Notes: generated by a model not told the origin, from the letters alone. DNA of 64,000 nt from Hyphomicrobiales bacterium (GCA_016125495.1 WGLQ01000007.1:124001-188000), one strand, 5' to 3'. Shown: positions 34,828 to 44,092, counted from the stretch's first letter. A program made the numbers and translations.

Positions 34828-35318
34828 CACTTGTCTTCGCCTCGCGCCATGGTGAAGAACTCGACCCGGGTCGCCGCGACCTCTCGGGCCGCCATTTCGT
34901 CCTCGGCGCTCTGGCGCGCGAGAACGGGCTCGACAAGAAGCTTTTCCACGGCGCCGCGCCATTCCTCGCGCTGCCAGAGGGCATCGAAGAGAGCTCCGTA
35001 CGCCGCCTTGCGCCGGTCCCGCCCGAGACAGGTGGAAAACCCCGTCTCCCCCGTGTCGAGCGCGATGGCACAGCGCACCGCCGTCACCTCCCCGAGATTG
35101 AACGGCGCGCCACCACCACCCATCCGTCCGCGCGCCATCACCAAGCCCACTTCGGGTCGCCGCACGTAGCGCCATACCGGAATGGCCGCGCCCGTCGAGA
35201 GCGAGCCGTAGGCCTCGCCGAGTTCCTCGCCCCGAGCGACGGCGATCGCGCAGGCGAGCCGCAACCGCCCGCTCGCCTCTGCGCTGGTATCGGTCGGTTG
35301 TGCTTGATCTTTCTTCAT
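34827..35318 (-). CDS. phnG: PhnG, C-P lyase complex subunit
   Basis: A 163-residue PhnG. Recognised by RRPEVGLVMARGRMGGGGAPFNLGE, TAVRCAIALDTGETGFS and LGRDRRKAAYGALFDAL. The ATG at 35318 has GGGAAAG upstream; an upstream extension to 35414 has no support. First gene of the leftward operon phnG-H-I-J-K-L-M-HD-N, divergent from phnC. Confidence 0.93.
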   Translation of the reverse strand: MKKDQAQPTDTSAEASGRLRLACAIAVARGEELGEAYGSLSTGAAIPVWRYVRRPEVGLVMARGRMGGGGAPFNLGEVTAVRCAIALDTGETGFSTCLGRDRRKAAYGALFDALWQREEWRGAVEKLLVEPVLARQSAEDEMAAREVAATRVEFFTMARGEDK

Positions 35319-35770
35319 GACTTTCCCGAACCCGATCGACGTGAGCGACCGAGGGTCTCTACTCGCCGGCCCATACGCGCACCCGTGCACCGCCTCGGCG
35401 AGAGCCCGTGCCACCGATGCGCGACCGAGTCGGGAGAAATCATCGGAGCCGAGCGCTGCGCCTGTTGCCGTGGTCCACGCGCACCCCCCTCGTACGGCAG
35501 CCTGCCACTCACCTGCAAGCCCTCGTGCACTCCGTGCTTTCGAGCCGACGGGCCGTCCCTACTATGTCTCGCACGACAGTATCATGACGTCAGGGGTTCG
35601 CCTCGATCCGCGTCGCACAGCGGGTGACGAGACCGCCGTGCTTGCGACCAACCACATCGCAGGGCACGTTTCGCCCGCATCCGGCCCATACTCCACAGAG
35701 GCCCTCCCGGCTGTCACATCGTTGAAACACGAGACCGCTAGGTGGCTGCTCGACGAAGCGGGAGGTCCGG
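35319..35770. other. 452-bp divergent control region between phnG and phnC
   Basis: No convincing gene. It holds the promoters of the two phn operons. A tentative Pho box lies at 35711-35728 and a perfect TGACGTCA palindrome at 35585-35592. No phnF-type regulator gene is present in or near it. Confidence 0.5.
35711..35728 (+). promoter_or_regulatory. Tentative Pho box upstream of phnC
   Basis: The sequence CTGTCACATCGTTGAAAC matches the first half of the PhoB consensus (CTGTCA) well and the second half, 11 bp on, only partly (TTGAAAC). It lies 42 bp before phnC, with a weak -10 (TAGGTG) at the expected distance. It would put phn transport under phosphate starvation control. Confidence 0.35.
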
Positions 35771-36595
35771 ATGCTGGAACTGAAAGCGCTCACGAAACGG
35801 TTCGGAGCACGAACCGCCGTTGCCGCCACCGACCTCAAGATCGCCCGCGGCGAGATGGTGGGCATCATCGGCAAGTCAGGCGCCGGAAAATCCACCCTTC
35901 TGCGCATGATCAACCGCCTGACCGAACCCTCTGGCGGTTCCATCATCTGGGACGGAACCGACGTGACGCGCCTCACGGGCGCCGCAAAGCGCCGCTGGCA
36001 GCGCGACTGCGCGATGATTTTCCAGCAGTTCAACCTGGTTCCGCGCCTCGACGTGGTCACGAACGTGATGCTCGGCCGGCTCAATGGCCACGGAACCTTC
36101 AAGAGCATTTTCAACATCTTCGGAAAGGACGATATCCGCGATGCGGTGGCTGCACTCGACCGCCTCGGCATCGCGAGTGAGGCAACCAAGCGCGCCGAGG
36201 CCCTTTCGGGCGGCCAGCAGCAGCGTGTCGCCATCGCCCGCGCCCTGATGCAGGAGCCGCAGATCATTCTCGCCGACGAACCGATCGCCTCGCTCGATCC
36301 GCTCAACGCCGAGATCGTCATGAAGGCGCTGCGCGAAATCCATCAGCGCGACGGACGCACGGTGATTTGCAACCTGCACACGCTCGATACGGCGCGCACC
36401 TACTGCGATCGTGTGATCGGCATGCGGGACGGCTTGGTGGTCTTCGACGGATCGTCGGGCGCGCTGACACGCGAAGCGGCAATGGAGATTTATGGTGCCG
36501 GTGATGAGTTCAACGAGGCCGCGACCTCGACGAGCATCACCAGGACCTACGAAACGGTCGCGAGCCCCCTCGAGGCCCGCGCCGCCGCGGAGTGA
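35771..36595 (+). CDS. phnC: Phosphonate ABC transporter ATP-binding protein PhnC
   Basis: A 274-residue ATPase. Walker [32 protein letters not shown] (a PhnC hallmark), signature [15 protein letters not shown], Walker [14 protein letters not shown] and H-loop NLHTLDTAR. The ATG at 35771 follows GGAGG. It energises phosphonate import with PhnD and the two PhnE proteins encoded next. Confidence 0.95.
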   Translation: MLELKALTKRFGARTAVAATDLKIARGEMVGIIGKSGAGKSTLLRMINRLTEPSGGSIIWDGTDVTRLTGAAKRRWQRDCAMIFQQFNLVPRLDVVTNVMLGRLNGHGTFKSIFNIFGKDDIRDAVAALDRLGIASEATKRAEALSGGQQQRVAIARALMQEPQIILADEPIASLDPLNAEIVMKALREIHQRDGRTVICNLHTLDTARTYCDRVIGMRDGLVVFDGSSGALTREAAMEIYGAGDEFNEAATSTSITRTYETVASPLEARAAAE

Positions 36596-36654
36596 CCGCG
36601 GAAGGCCACTCCGCCGAGGGTGGGGTGGCCGTGGTGGAGAGAGAGGGAAGTATC

Positions 36655-37569
36655 ATGAACTTCAAGACGATCCTTGCCGCGGCCGTGGCCGCGACGATTT
36701 CGGCTGTCTCACCGGTCCTGGCCGACGAGACGCCGATCACCGAGTTTCGCATCGGCATCCTCGGCGGCGAGAACGCCTCCGACCGCCTGCGCTCCAACGA
36801 GTGCCTGCGCGCAAAGACCGAGGCTCTCCTCGGCGTGCCGACCAGGATTTTCGCTCCTGCTGACTACGACGGCGTGATCCAGGGCCTGCTCGGCGGCTCG
36901 ATCGACATGGCCTGGCTCGGCGCCTCGGCCTACGCCAAGGTTTATCTCACCAACCCGGATGCGGTCGAACCGGTGCTGGTCAAGATCAATACGGACGGTT
37001 CGTTCGGATATTATTCCGTTGGCTTCGCGCGCGTCGACCGCGGCATCAAGTCGCTCGACGACATGAAGGGCAAGGTCTTCGCGTTCGGCGATCCGAACTC
37101 GACCTCGGGATATCTGATCCCCTCGATCGAGATCCCGACCGCCGGCTACTCCATGAAGCCGGGCGAATACTTCGGTGAGGTCAAGTTCGTGGGCGGCCAC
37201 GAGCAGACCATCGTCGCGGTGAGCAACGGCGACGTCGACGCTGGCGTCACCTGGGCCGACGGCCTCGGCAATTGGGAGGACGGCTACAATTCCGGCGCGC
37301 TGCGCAAGGCCGCCGACGCCGGTCTCGTCAACATGACCGACCTCGTCGAAATCTGGCGCTCCAAGATCATCCCCGAGGGGCCGATCGTCCTGCGCAAGGC
37401 CCTGCCGACCACCACCAAGCTGCTGGTGACCGGCCTCATGGCCTCTCTCGCCTCGATGGACCAGGAGTGCGCCTATGGCGTCATGGCCGGCGAAGTGAAG
37501 GGCATCGCCCCCGTCACGCACGCCGCCTACGAGTCGATCATCGCCGCCCGGAAGGCGAAATCGAACTGA
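36655..37569 (+). CDS. phnD: Phosphonate-binding periplasmic protein PhnD
   Basis: A 304-residue solute-binding protein. It has a signal peptide (MNFKTILAAAVAATISAVSPVLA, cleavage after ALA/DE). The mature protein carries the PhnD-type FRIGILGGENASDRL, DMAWLGASAYAKVY, GDPNSTSGYLIPS and DAGVTWADGLGNWE. The ATG at 36655 follows GAGGGAAG. It lies 59 bp after phnC and is followed by a strong hairpin before the permease gene. Confidence 0.95.
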   Translation: MNFKTILAAAVAATISAVSPVLADETPITEFRIGILGGENASDRLRSNECLRAKTEALLGVPTRIFAPADYDGVIQGLLGGSIDMAWLGASAYAKVYLTNPDAVEPVLVKINTDGSFGYYSVGFARVDRGIKSLDDMKGKVFAFGDPNSTSGYLIPSIEIPTAGYSMKPGEYFGEVKFVGGHEQTIVAVSNGDVDAGVTWADGLGNWEDGYNSGALRKAADAGLVNMTDLVEIWRSKIIPEGPIVLRKALPTTTKLLVTGLMASLASMDQECAYGVMAGEVKGIAPVTHAAYESIIAARKAKSN

Positions 37570-37590
37570 CGTCGTCTCGAAGACGGCACG

Positions 37591-37620
37591 AGCGGTCCCG
37601 GCGCGTCCGGGACCGCTTTC
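37591..37620 (+). terminator. Attenuator-like hairpin between phnD and phnE
   Basis: A perfect 11-bp stem (AGCGGTCCCGG / CCGGGACCGCT) with a 5-nt loop followed by TTTC, 22 bp after the phnD stop. It fits a partial terminator or 3' stabiliser that keeps the binding protein more abundant than the permeases. Confidence 0.6.
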
Positions 37621-37639
37621 GCGACCAGGGGGGACGGGG

Positions 37640-38488
37640 ATGGCGACCGCGTCGATCGAACAGGAGATCCATCGCATCGAGGCCCGGCGCCGGCTCTACT
37701 CCGGCATTCTGCTGATCGTGGTCGCCGCGACGATGATCGCGGGCTTCCTGGAAGCGAGCCGGATGAATTCGGGCTCCTTCTTCGGCGGACTGAAACAGTT
37801 CTGGGACTACCCGGGCGAGATCGTCATCGAGGCCTGGCAGTCGGGCACCGCGTTCTTCGGGCTGCTCGTCCATTTCATCCCCGCACTCGTCGAGACGATC
37901 AACATCGCGCTCGTTGCGACCATCTTCGGTGGCCTCGGCGCTCTCGTTCTTTCCTTCCTTGCCTCGCGCAGTCTCGAGGTCTGGCCACCGCTGATCCCGG
38001 TCGTGCGCCGCATCATGGACGTGACGCGCGCCTTTCCCGAACTCATCATCGCGCTCTTCCTCATCTTCGTGCTCGGGGGCGGACCGATTCCGGCCATGAT
38101 CGCCGTCGCCTTCCACACGACGGGCGCCCTCGGCAAACTCTTTTCCGAAGTCAATGACAACGTCGACCGCAAGCCGATCGAGGGGCTGCGGGCGTGCGGC
38201 GCGAGCTGGCTGCAGCGCATGCGTTTCGCCGTGATCCCGCAGGTGCTCCCCAACTTCCTCAGTTATTTCCTCTTGCGTCTCGAGATCAACGTGCGCGCCT
38301 CCGCCATCCTCGGCTACGTCGGCGCCGGCGGATTGGGAACGGAATTGCGCCGCACCATCGGGTGGGGTCAGGGGGCGGGGGACGAGACCGCCGCCATCTT
38401 CGTCCTACTCATCCTGACGATCGTCGCCGTCGACCAGCTTTCATCCTATCTCCGCCAGCGGTTGACGCGATCCGATCGCGCCCATTGA
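37640..38488 (+). CDS. phnE: Phosphonate ABC transporter permease PhnE (first copy)
   Basis: A 282-residue permease with ~6 membrane helices. The PhnE/MetI-type EAA region is RACGASWLQRMRFAVIPQVLPNFLSYFLLR, preceded by MDVTRAFPELIIALFLIFV. It follows phnD by 70 bp and precedes a second, larger permease. Confidence 0.93.
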   Translation: MATASIEQEIHRIEARRRLYSGILLIVVAATMIAGFLEASRMNSGSFFGGLKQFWDYPGEIVIEAWQSGTAFFGLLVHFIPALVETINIALVATIFGGLGALVLSFLASRSLEVWPPLIPVVRRIMDVTRAFPELIIALFLIFVLGGGPIPAMIAVAFHTTGALGKLFSEVNDNVDRKPIEGLRACGASWLQRMRFAVIPQVLPNFLSYFLLRLEINVRASAILGYVGAGGLGTELRRTIGWGQGAGDETAAIFVLLILTIVAVDQLSSYLRQRLTRSDRAH

Positions 38489-38532
38489 AACCGGCCCTGG
38501 CCGACACGACGGTCCATTGAGGAATGCAAGGT

Positions 38533-39870
38533 ATGACCAGCACAGCAACCGCAATGGCCGTCGATCGTGCCGCCATCGAGCGTGAGGCCTTGCGCATGGC
38601 GGGCGGTCGCACATGGCTTTTGCTCTCCATCATCGCTGCGATCGCGGGCTATCTCGTCTATGCCCATTTCGCATTCGACGTGCCCAAGCTGCTCCAGAAT
38701 GCCCGCTGGGAGAACGCCGTCATCCTCGGGACCGACGCCGTCGCCCACAAGGTCCACGTCGTCCACAACAACCGCACCGCCCGCTACGAGGTCTCCGTCG
38801 AAGGCGAGCGCACCGCCACCTACGCCGAGCCGCCGAACTGGGTCGCGGTCGCCGGCAGCAAGGCGGCCGTGGACCTCGAGGACGGCTATGTCGTCGAGAT
38901 CGATGGCGCATCGATGCGCTTTACCGTGCCCGGTTATGGGATCATCGCCGCGCGCGCCGATGCCAACGGCGTTACCGCCGACCTGCCCGACGGGGTGCGG
39001 CCGGATTGGCTGATCGTCGCCCCCAACAAGCTGGACGCCCGCCCGACGCTCGGTCGGCGCGTGCAGGTTTCGCGCGCCAAGATCGAGGTCCACCGCTACT
39101 TCTTCGGTTGGGAGAATTTCTGGTTTCCATTCCGCTCCGAGCTCCACGACAAGAGCGCCGGCGAGCTCTGGACGCTGGCCACCAGCGGTGATCGCATCGA
39201 CGACGGAATGCCCAACTGGCAGCACATCTTCCTTACATGGTGGCGCAATCCCGACTGGCAGCACAACGAGGTCTTCATCGCCCTCCTCGAGACCATCATG
39301 ATGGCGGTTCTCGGCACGCTCGTCGCCTCCTTCGTCGGCCTGCCGCTCGCCTTCCTCGCGGCCCGCAATTTCTCGCCCTCCGGCGTACTGCGCTTCTTCG
39401 TCAGACGCCTGTTCGACGTCCTGCGCGGTATCGACATGCTGATCTGGTCGCTCATCTTCATCCGCGCTTTCGGCCTCGGCCCGCTCACCGGCGCGCTCGC
39501 CATCGCCTTCACCGACACCGGCACTCTCGGCAAGCTCTTTTCGGAAGCCCTCGAGAACATCGACAACAAACAGGTCGAGGGCGTTCGCGCGACGGGCGCG
39601 AGCCAGATCCAGCGCTACCGCTTCGGCGTGATCCCGCAGATTCTCCCCGTTTTCCTCTCCCAATCCCTCTACTATCTCGAATCCAACACCCGTTCGGCCA
39701 CCGTCATCGGCGCGCTCGGCGCCGGCGGCATCGGCCTGTTGTTGGTCGAGACCATGCGCACTGCCCGCGACTGGGAGAACGTCGCCTACATCATCGTCCT
39801 GACGATCGTCGTCGTCATCATGATGGACAGCCTTTCGACCTGGTTGCGCCGCAAGCTGATCGAGGGATGA
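38533..39870 (+). CDS. phnE: Phosphonate ABC transporter permease PhnE (second copy, with periplasmic insert)
   Basis: A 445-residue permease. After the first helix (TWLLLSIIAAIAGYLVYAHF) there is a ~190-residue hydrophilic, probably periplasmic segment. The usual five-helix PhnE core follows, with FDVLRGIDMLIWSLIFIRAF and the EAA loop RATGASQIQRYRFGVIPQIL. The ATG at 38533 has GAGGA 9 nt upstream; an ATG at 38524 is closer to it. It probably forms a heterodimer with the first PhnE. The insert is much larger than in the first copy. Confidence 0.9.
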   Translation: MTSTATAMAVDRAAIEREALRMAGGRTWLLLSIIAAIAGYLVYAHFAFDVPKLLQNARWENAVILGTDAVAHKVHVVHNNRTARYEVSVEGERTATYAEPPNWVAVAGSKAAVDLEDGYVVEIDGASMRFTVPGYGIIAARADANGVTADLPDGVRPDWLIVAPNKLDARPTLGRRVQVSRAKIEVHRYFFGWENFWFPFRSELHDKSAGELWTLATSGDRIDDGMPNWQHIFLTWWRNPDWQHNEVFIALLETIMMAVLGTLVASFVGLPLAFLAARNFSPSGVLRFFVRRLFDVLRGIDMLIWSLIFIRAFGLGPLTGALAIAFTDTGTLGKLFSEALENIDNKQVEGVRATGASQIQRYRFGVIPQILPVFLSQSLYYLESNTRSATVIGALGAGGIGLLLVETMRTARDWENVAYIIVLTIVVVIMMDSLSTWLRRKLIEG

Positions 39871-39915
39871 CATTCGTGGCATCGGCCGACCGCGTGATGC
39901 GTGCCGACGGCGCGC

Positions 39916-40755
39916 TCAGCGCTTTTCGACGACGGGCATGAGGCGCGGCCGGCGCTCGATGACGACGATCGAATCGTAGAATGCGATCGCGTGTGTGTTG
40001 GCGGCGAACCAGGATACATCGAGGCTCGTGATCCGGGACGGATTCTCCATCGCGAAGTTCTTGAGCCGCCGGCCCTCGAGATAGGGCTCGTGGAGCTGGT
40101 CGACGAGCCCCTTGGCAAAGCCGATGAACGTCTCCCCACCCGGCTCCGTCTTGAAGGTGTCCCAGTAGTTGGTGTGGGTGTCCTCGACGAGATAGACCGC
40201 CTCGTCGCGCAGACCCGCTCGATAGAGCGCCTCGAAGCTCGCGATCTGCTGCGACGTCGTGTGGCCGCCATCATCGATGATGATGTCGAAGGGACCGAAT
40301 TCGGCGACCACCGCCTCGAGGAAACCAGCATCCTCCTGATCCCCGATGCGGACGTGAATGCCCTCCCGGGCGCGCTCGAAACGCCGGCACGTCGCATCGA
40401 TGTCGAGCCCCACGATCGTCGAGTCCGGACCGAAATAGCTCCGCCACATGCCGAGCGAGCCACCCTCGGAAACGCCGATCTCGAGCATCCTGAGACCGGG
40501 CGCTCCACGATAGCGGGCGAGATGGGCATGGTAGATGGCAAAGTAGTGGTGCCACTTGTGGAGGCTCGCGGACGAACTGGCGAGAAAGTACCGGGCGAGC
40601 GGATTGCCGTCGGCCTCGAGCGCACCGGCATCGAGCCGCGTCGGCTCGAACAACGTCCCCGATCGCGAAGCGAGCGCATCGCCCGCCTTGACCGCAACGA
40701 GACGATGGCCGGTCAGCCGCGCAAAGAGCGCATGCGCGAGACGAATGAAACGCAT
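39916..40755 (-). CDS. SAM-dependent methyltransferase, CmcI/TylF-like
   Basis: A 279-residue class I methyltransferase. The SAM-binding motif I is MLEIGVSEGGSLGMWRSYFG, with motif II VGLDIDATCRRFE and an acidic metal-site-like block FDIIIDDGGHTTSQQIASFE followed by YLVEDTHTNYW. These resemble O-methyltransferases of the cephalosporin/macrocin/rhamnosyl group. Substrate unknown. It is convergent with phnE (45 bp) and not obviously part of phosphonate metabolism. Confidence 0.8.
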   Translation of the reverse strand: MRFIRLAHALFARLTGHRLVAVKAGDALASRSGTLFEPTRLDAGALEADGNPLARYFLASSSASLHKWHHYFAIYHAHLARYRGAPGLRMLEIGVSEGGSLGMWRSYFGPDSTIVGLDIDATCRRFERAREGIHVRIGDQEDAGFLEAVVAEFGPFDIIIDDGGHTTSQQIASFEALYRAGLRDEAVYLVEDTHTNYWDTFKTEPGGETFIGFAKGLVDQLHEPYLEGRRLKNFAMENPSRITSLDVSWFAANTHAIAFYDSIVVIERRPRLMPVVEKR

Positions 40756-40790
40756 CCGGCTTCCCCCGCGGTCACCCTGCCCCGGCCGGC

Positions 40791-41060
40791 TCAGGAAAAG
40801 CCGCGGTCACCGGTGAAGGGATTGAAGCAGACGAGCGTGTTGGTTGCCGCCACGCCCTTGATGGTCTGCACGCGATCGCAGATGAAGCGTCCGACGTCAT
40901 CGTCGCTCGGCAGCCGGAAGATGCAGAAGAGATCGTACTCTCCCGAGACCGAATAGACCTGCGGCGACTGCTCGAGATCGGCAAGGTCGGCCGCCACCTG
41001 ATAGGTCTTTCCCAGCTCGCACTTGACGAAGACGAGGAAGGTCCGCGTTGTCGCAGTCAT
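40791..41060 (-). CDS. Stand-alone Lrp/AsnC ligand-binding (RAM) domain protein
   Basis: An 89-residue protein consisting only of the effector-binding RAM domain of the Lrp/AsnC family (FLVFVKCELGKTYQVAADLAD, VYSVSGEYDLFCIFRL, VAATNTLVCFNPF). There is no helix-turn-helix, so it cannot bind DNA by itself. Such proteins may oligomerise with full Lrp proteins or act as amino-acid sensors. It lies between the methyltransferase and the alpha/beta hydrolase, on the same strand. Confidence 0.85.
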   Translation of the reverse strand: MTATTRTFLVFVKCELGKTYQVAADLADLEQSPQVYSVSGEYDLFCIFRLPSDDDVGRFICDRVQTIKGVAATNTLVCFNPFTGDRGFS

Positions 41061-41096
41061 GGCTCACTCCTGGCTAGCCGCGCCGGCCCGGGCCGC

Positions 41097-42008
41097 TCAC
41101 CCGGCCTTGCCCGGCTCCTCCTCAGATCGACCTTCACGCCCCTCGAGGAACGCCGAAAGCAGCGCGAGAAAGCCATCGAGGGCGTCATGCTGCACCCAAT
41201 GGCCCGCCTCCGGGAACGTGACCACCCGGGCCGTGCGGAAGTGCCGCGCCCGCCCGTCCGCCTCGGGGTTCGAGGCCCAGCTCCTGCCCCCATAGACGAG
41301 CAGCGTCGGTGACGCAATGCGACTCCAGAGCTGCTCCTTCTGGAACTGGCGCAGGTCGTCCGGCGGAAAGACCCGCACGCACGGGTCGAACTTCCAGCGC
41401 CAGAGACCGTCCGCCCCCTGGCGCGCGCCATGTGCCGCAAGGTGGGCCACCAGGGCCTCGTCGAGTTGTGGATGCGCCTCGCGCATGCGCGCGGCCGCCG
41501 CCTCGAGGCTCGGATAGCCGCGATGGGCCTGCGCCAGCGTCTTGCGCCGCGCCTCGATCCACTCGCGCATGATGACGTCGGCCGATCGTGCCTCCTTTTC
41601 GGCAACGATCGCCGGCGCAAAGCCGATGCCTTCGATCGACATCAGCCGCTTGATGCGCTCGGGAAAGAGGCCGGCATAGCGGATCGCGATGTTGCCGCCG
41701 AGCGAATGACCGACGAGATGCACCGGGCCGGTCCCCACCCAGTCGATCACCTCCGCGAGGTCGTAGACATAGCTCGACATGGTGTAATGGCCATCCGACG
41801 TCCAATCGCTGTCGCCGTGGCCACGCAGATCCGGTGCCACGACCCGCCACCGCTTCGCCAGAACCTCTGCGACACGGTCCCAGTTGCGCGCATGGTCGCG
41901 CCCACCGTGCACCAGGACCACCGACGCGCCATCCGGCGGCCCCCATTCGTTGATGGCGAGCGCGAGGCGCTGGCTGGTCAGGCGATGCTGGCGGGGCTGC
42001 TGGCTCAT
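41097..42008 (-). CDS. Alpha/beta hydrolase of the benzoate island
   Basis: A 303-residue alpha/beta hydrolase. The nucleophile elbow is GHSLGGN, the oxyanion motif VLVHGGRDHARNW and DLRGHGDSDW lies after strand 4, and the catalytic His is in EAGHWVQHD. The ATG at 42008 overlaps the stop of the FadB-like gene by 4 bp (ATGA), so it is translated with it. It could hydrolyse a CoA ester, lactone or ester intermediate of aromatic degradation; the substrate is not readable from sequence. Confidence 0.85.
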   Translation of the reverse strand: MSQQPRQHRLTSQRLALAINEWGPPDGASVVLVHGGRDHARNWDRVAEVLAKRWRVVAPDLRGHGDSDWTSDGHYTMSSYVYDLAEVIDWVGTGPVHLVGHSLGGNIAIRYAGLFPERIKRLMSIEGIGFAPAIVAEKEARSADVIMREWIEARRKTLAQAHRGYPSLEAAAARMREAHPQLDEALVAHLAAHGARQGADGLWRWKFDPCVRVFPPDDLRQFQKEQLWSRIASPTLLVYGGRSWASNPEADGRARHFRTARVVTFPEAGHWVQHDALDGFLALLSAFLEGREGRSEEEPGKAG

Positions 42009-44092
42009 ACCCCACCTTCCCGCGGCCGTCGCCAGTCGGCGATGCGCCCGCCCGCCGCCGCGATCTCGCGCAAAGCGGGGTGCGCCCGCCAGATGATCGG
42101 GTCCTCGCCCGCCCACATGTCGAAATCCGCCAGAATCGTCGCCGCGCCCACCGTGTCGGCATGGTGCAACAGCCCGCCGCGCCAGCGCGGAAAGCCATAG
42201 CCATGGACCGTGACGAGATCGACATCGCTGGCCGTTGCCGCGATCCCCTCGGCCAGGATCGCCACCGCCTCGTTGACCATCGCGCCGATCAGTCGCCGCT
42301 GGATCTCGTCGGTGGTGAAGGTACGTCGTGGCTGGCGCGCGAAATGCGCCTCCTCGGCGATGAGATCCTCGACCAGCGGATCGATGACCGGCCCGCCCCC
42401 CCCCGGATAGCGATACCAGCCGACGCCCGTCTTGCGCCCGAGACGGCCCTCCTCGACCATGCGGTCGGAAATCGTCACGTAGCGCCGAGCGGGATCGCGG
42501 CCTGCACGCAATCGCTTGCGGTTGGCATAAGCGATGTCGAGGCCGGAGAGGTCCTGCGCCAGATAGGGGCCCATGGCATAGCCGAATGCCTCCATCGCCT
42601 CGTCGACCTCGGGCGGCGTCGCCCCCTCGAGCAGGATGAGGTCCGCGATCTCGCGATAGCGCGCGAGGATGCGGTTGCCGATGAACCCGTCGCAGACGCC
42701 CGCAACGACCGGGATTTTTCCGAGCCGGCTGGCGATCCCGTAGGCCGATGCCATGCTCGCCTCGCTGGTCGCCGCGCCCCTGACGATCTCGAGCAGCTTC
42801 ATGATGTGGGCGGGGCTGAAGAAGTGGAGACCCAGAACGCGGTCCGCCCGCCCGGTGTGGCGCGCCAGGGCATCGACGTCGAGATAGGAGGTGTTCGTCG
42901 CCAGGATCGCATGGGCGGGTGCAAGCCCATCGAGCGCCTCGAGCAGTCGCGCCTTGACGGCGAAATCCTCCACCACGGCCTCGATGACGAGATCGGCCTC
43001 GCGTGCCGCTTCGAGCGAGGCCGTCACCGCGATCCGCTCGCGTCCGGCGGCGGCGCCCGCTTCGTCGATGAGACCGCGCCGCGCCGCATCGTCGAAGAGC
43101 CGACCGACGTTGTGTCGGGCCCGCTCGACACCGGCCTCGTCCTCCTCACCGATGGCGACGGCACAGCCGGCCCTGTCCAGCGCATAGGCGATGGACGACC
43201 CCATCGTTCCCCCCCCGACCACCAGCACGTGCGAAAGGACCGGCGCCGATGGATCGCTCCGATAAGGGCATTTCGCCGCGGCCCGCTCGGCAAAGAAGAT
43301 GTGCCGCAGCGCGCGCGCCTCGTTCGACTGGCGAAGGGATATGAATGTCCGCCGTTCTTCCGCGAGCGCCTCCTCGAACGGCACATGCGCCGCGCTCGCA
43401 ACGAGCCGGAGGGCCTCGCGTGGGGCGGTCTGGCCCCGGTAGCGTCGCGCGATCTCCTCGCCGAGCGCCGCGAGCGCGGCCTCGTCCGAAGCGGGCGGCG
43501 CCTGTTCGCCGAGCCGCTCGGCGGGCGCCCCGACCAGCGCGCCCGCGACCTCCAGCGAGCGCTCGAGCGGATCGTCCACGATTTCGTCGATGAGCCCGGC
43601 CGCGAGCGCCGGCTCCGCCTTGAGGGACTTACCCTCCGCAACGAGCCGTGCGGCGCGCGCGATCCCGACGAGCCGGGCGAGGCGCTGCGTCCCGCCCGCT
43701 CCCGGCACCACGCCGAGCGTCGTCTCCGGCAGTCCGACCAGCGCGCGCGGGCCGGCGATCCGCCGCCTGCAGCCGAGCGCCAGTTCATAGCCGCCACCGA
43801 GCGCCGCCCCATGAACCGCCGCGACCCAAGGTTTGGCCGACCGCTCGATCGCGCCGACCACCTCCGGCAGATGCGGCGGCTCTGGAGCGAAATCGAATTC
43901 ACGCGCATCGGCTCCCGCCGCGAACGCCCGGCCGGCGCCGGTGAGCACGACCGCCTCGACCCCCTCGTCGTCCTCGAGCGCGCGGACAGCGGCCAGCAGC
44001 GCCGCCCGCACCGCCTTCGAGATGGCATTCACCGGCGGGTTGGCCATGCGCACCACGGCGGTACGCCCGCGCCTTTCGATCTCGACGCTCAT
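42005..44092 (-). CDS. Bifunctional enoyl-CoA hydratase / 3-hydroxyacyl-CoA dehydrogenase (FadB-like)
   Basis: A 695-residue fusion. Residues 1-~190 are an enoyl-CoA hydratase/isomerase (VVLTGAGRAFAAGAD, HGAALGGGYELALGC, LPETTLGVVPGAGGTQRL). Residues ~290-690 are a 3-hydroxyacyl-CoA dehydrogenase with NAD-binding VLVVGGGTMGSSIA, NTSYLDVDALA, GLHFFSPAHIMKLLEIV and CDGFIGNR. The ATG at 44092 has GGAGGG upstream. In the box pathway this type of enzyme can process 3,4-dehydroadipyl-CoA to 3-oxoadipyl-CoA, an assignment inferred from its position after the importer genes. Confidence 0.9.
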   Translation of the reverse strand: MSVEIERRGRTAVVRMANPPVNAISKAVRAALLAAVRALEDDEGVEAVVLTGAGRAFAAGADAREFDFAPEPPHLPEVVGAIERSAKPWVAAVHGAALGGGYELALGCRRRIAGPRALVGLPETTLGVVPGAGGTQRLARLVGIARAARLVAEGKSLKAEPALAAGLIDEIVDDPLERSLEVAGALVGAPAERLGEQAPPASDEAALAALGEEIARRYRGQTAPREALRLVASAAHVPFEEALAEERRTFISLRQSNEARALRHIFFAERAAAKCPYRSDPSAPVLSHVLVVGGGTMGSSIAYALDRAGCAVAIGEEDEAGVERARHNVGRLFDDAARRGLIDEAGAAAGRERIAVTASLEAAREADLVIEAVVEDFAVKARLLEALDGLAPAHAILATNTSYLDVDALARHTGRADRVLGLHFFSPAHIMKLLEIVRGAATSEASMASAYGIASRLGKIPVVAGVCDGFIGNRILARYREIADLILLEGATPPEVDEAMEAFGYAMGPYLAQDLSGLDIAYANRKRLRAGRDPARRYVTISDRMVEEGRLGRKTGVGWYRYPGGGGPVIDPLVEDLIAEEAHFARQPRRTFTTDEIQRRLIGAMVNEAVAILAEGIAATASDVDLVTVHGYGFPRWRGGLLHHADTVGAATILADFDMWAGEDPIIWRAHPALREIAAAGGRIADWRRPREGGV

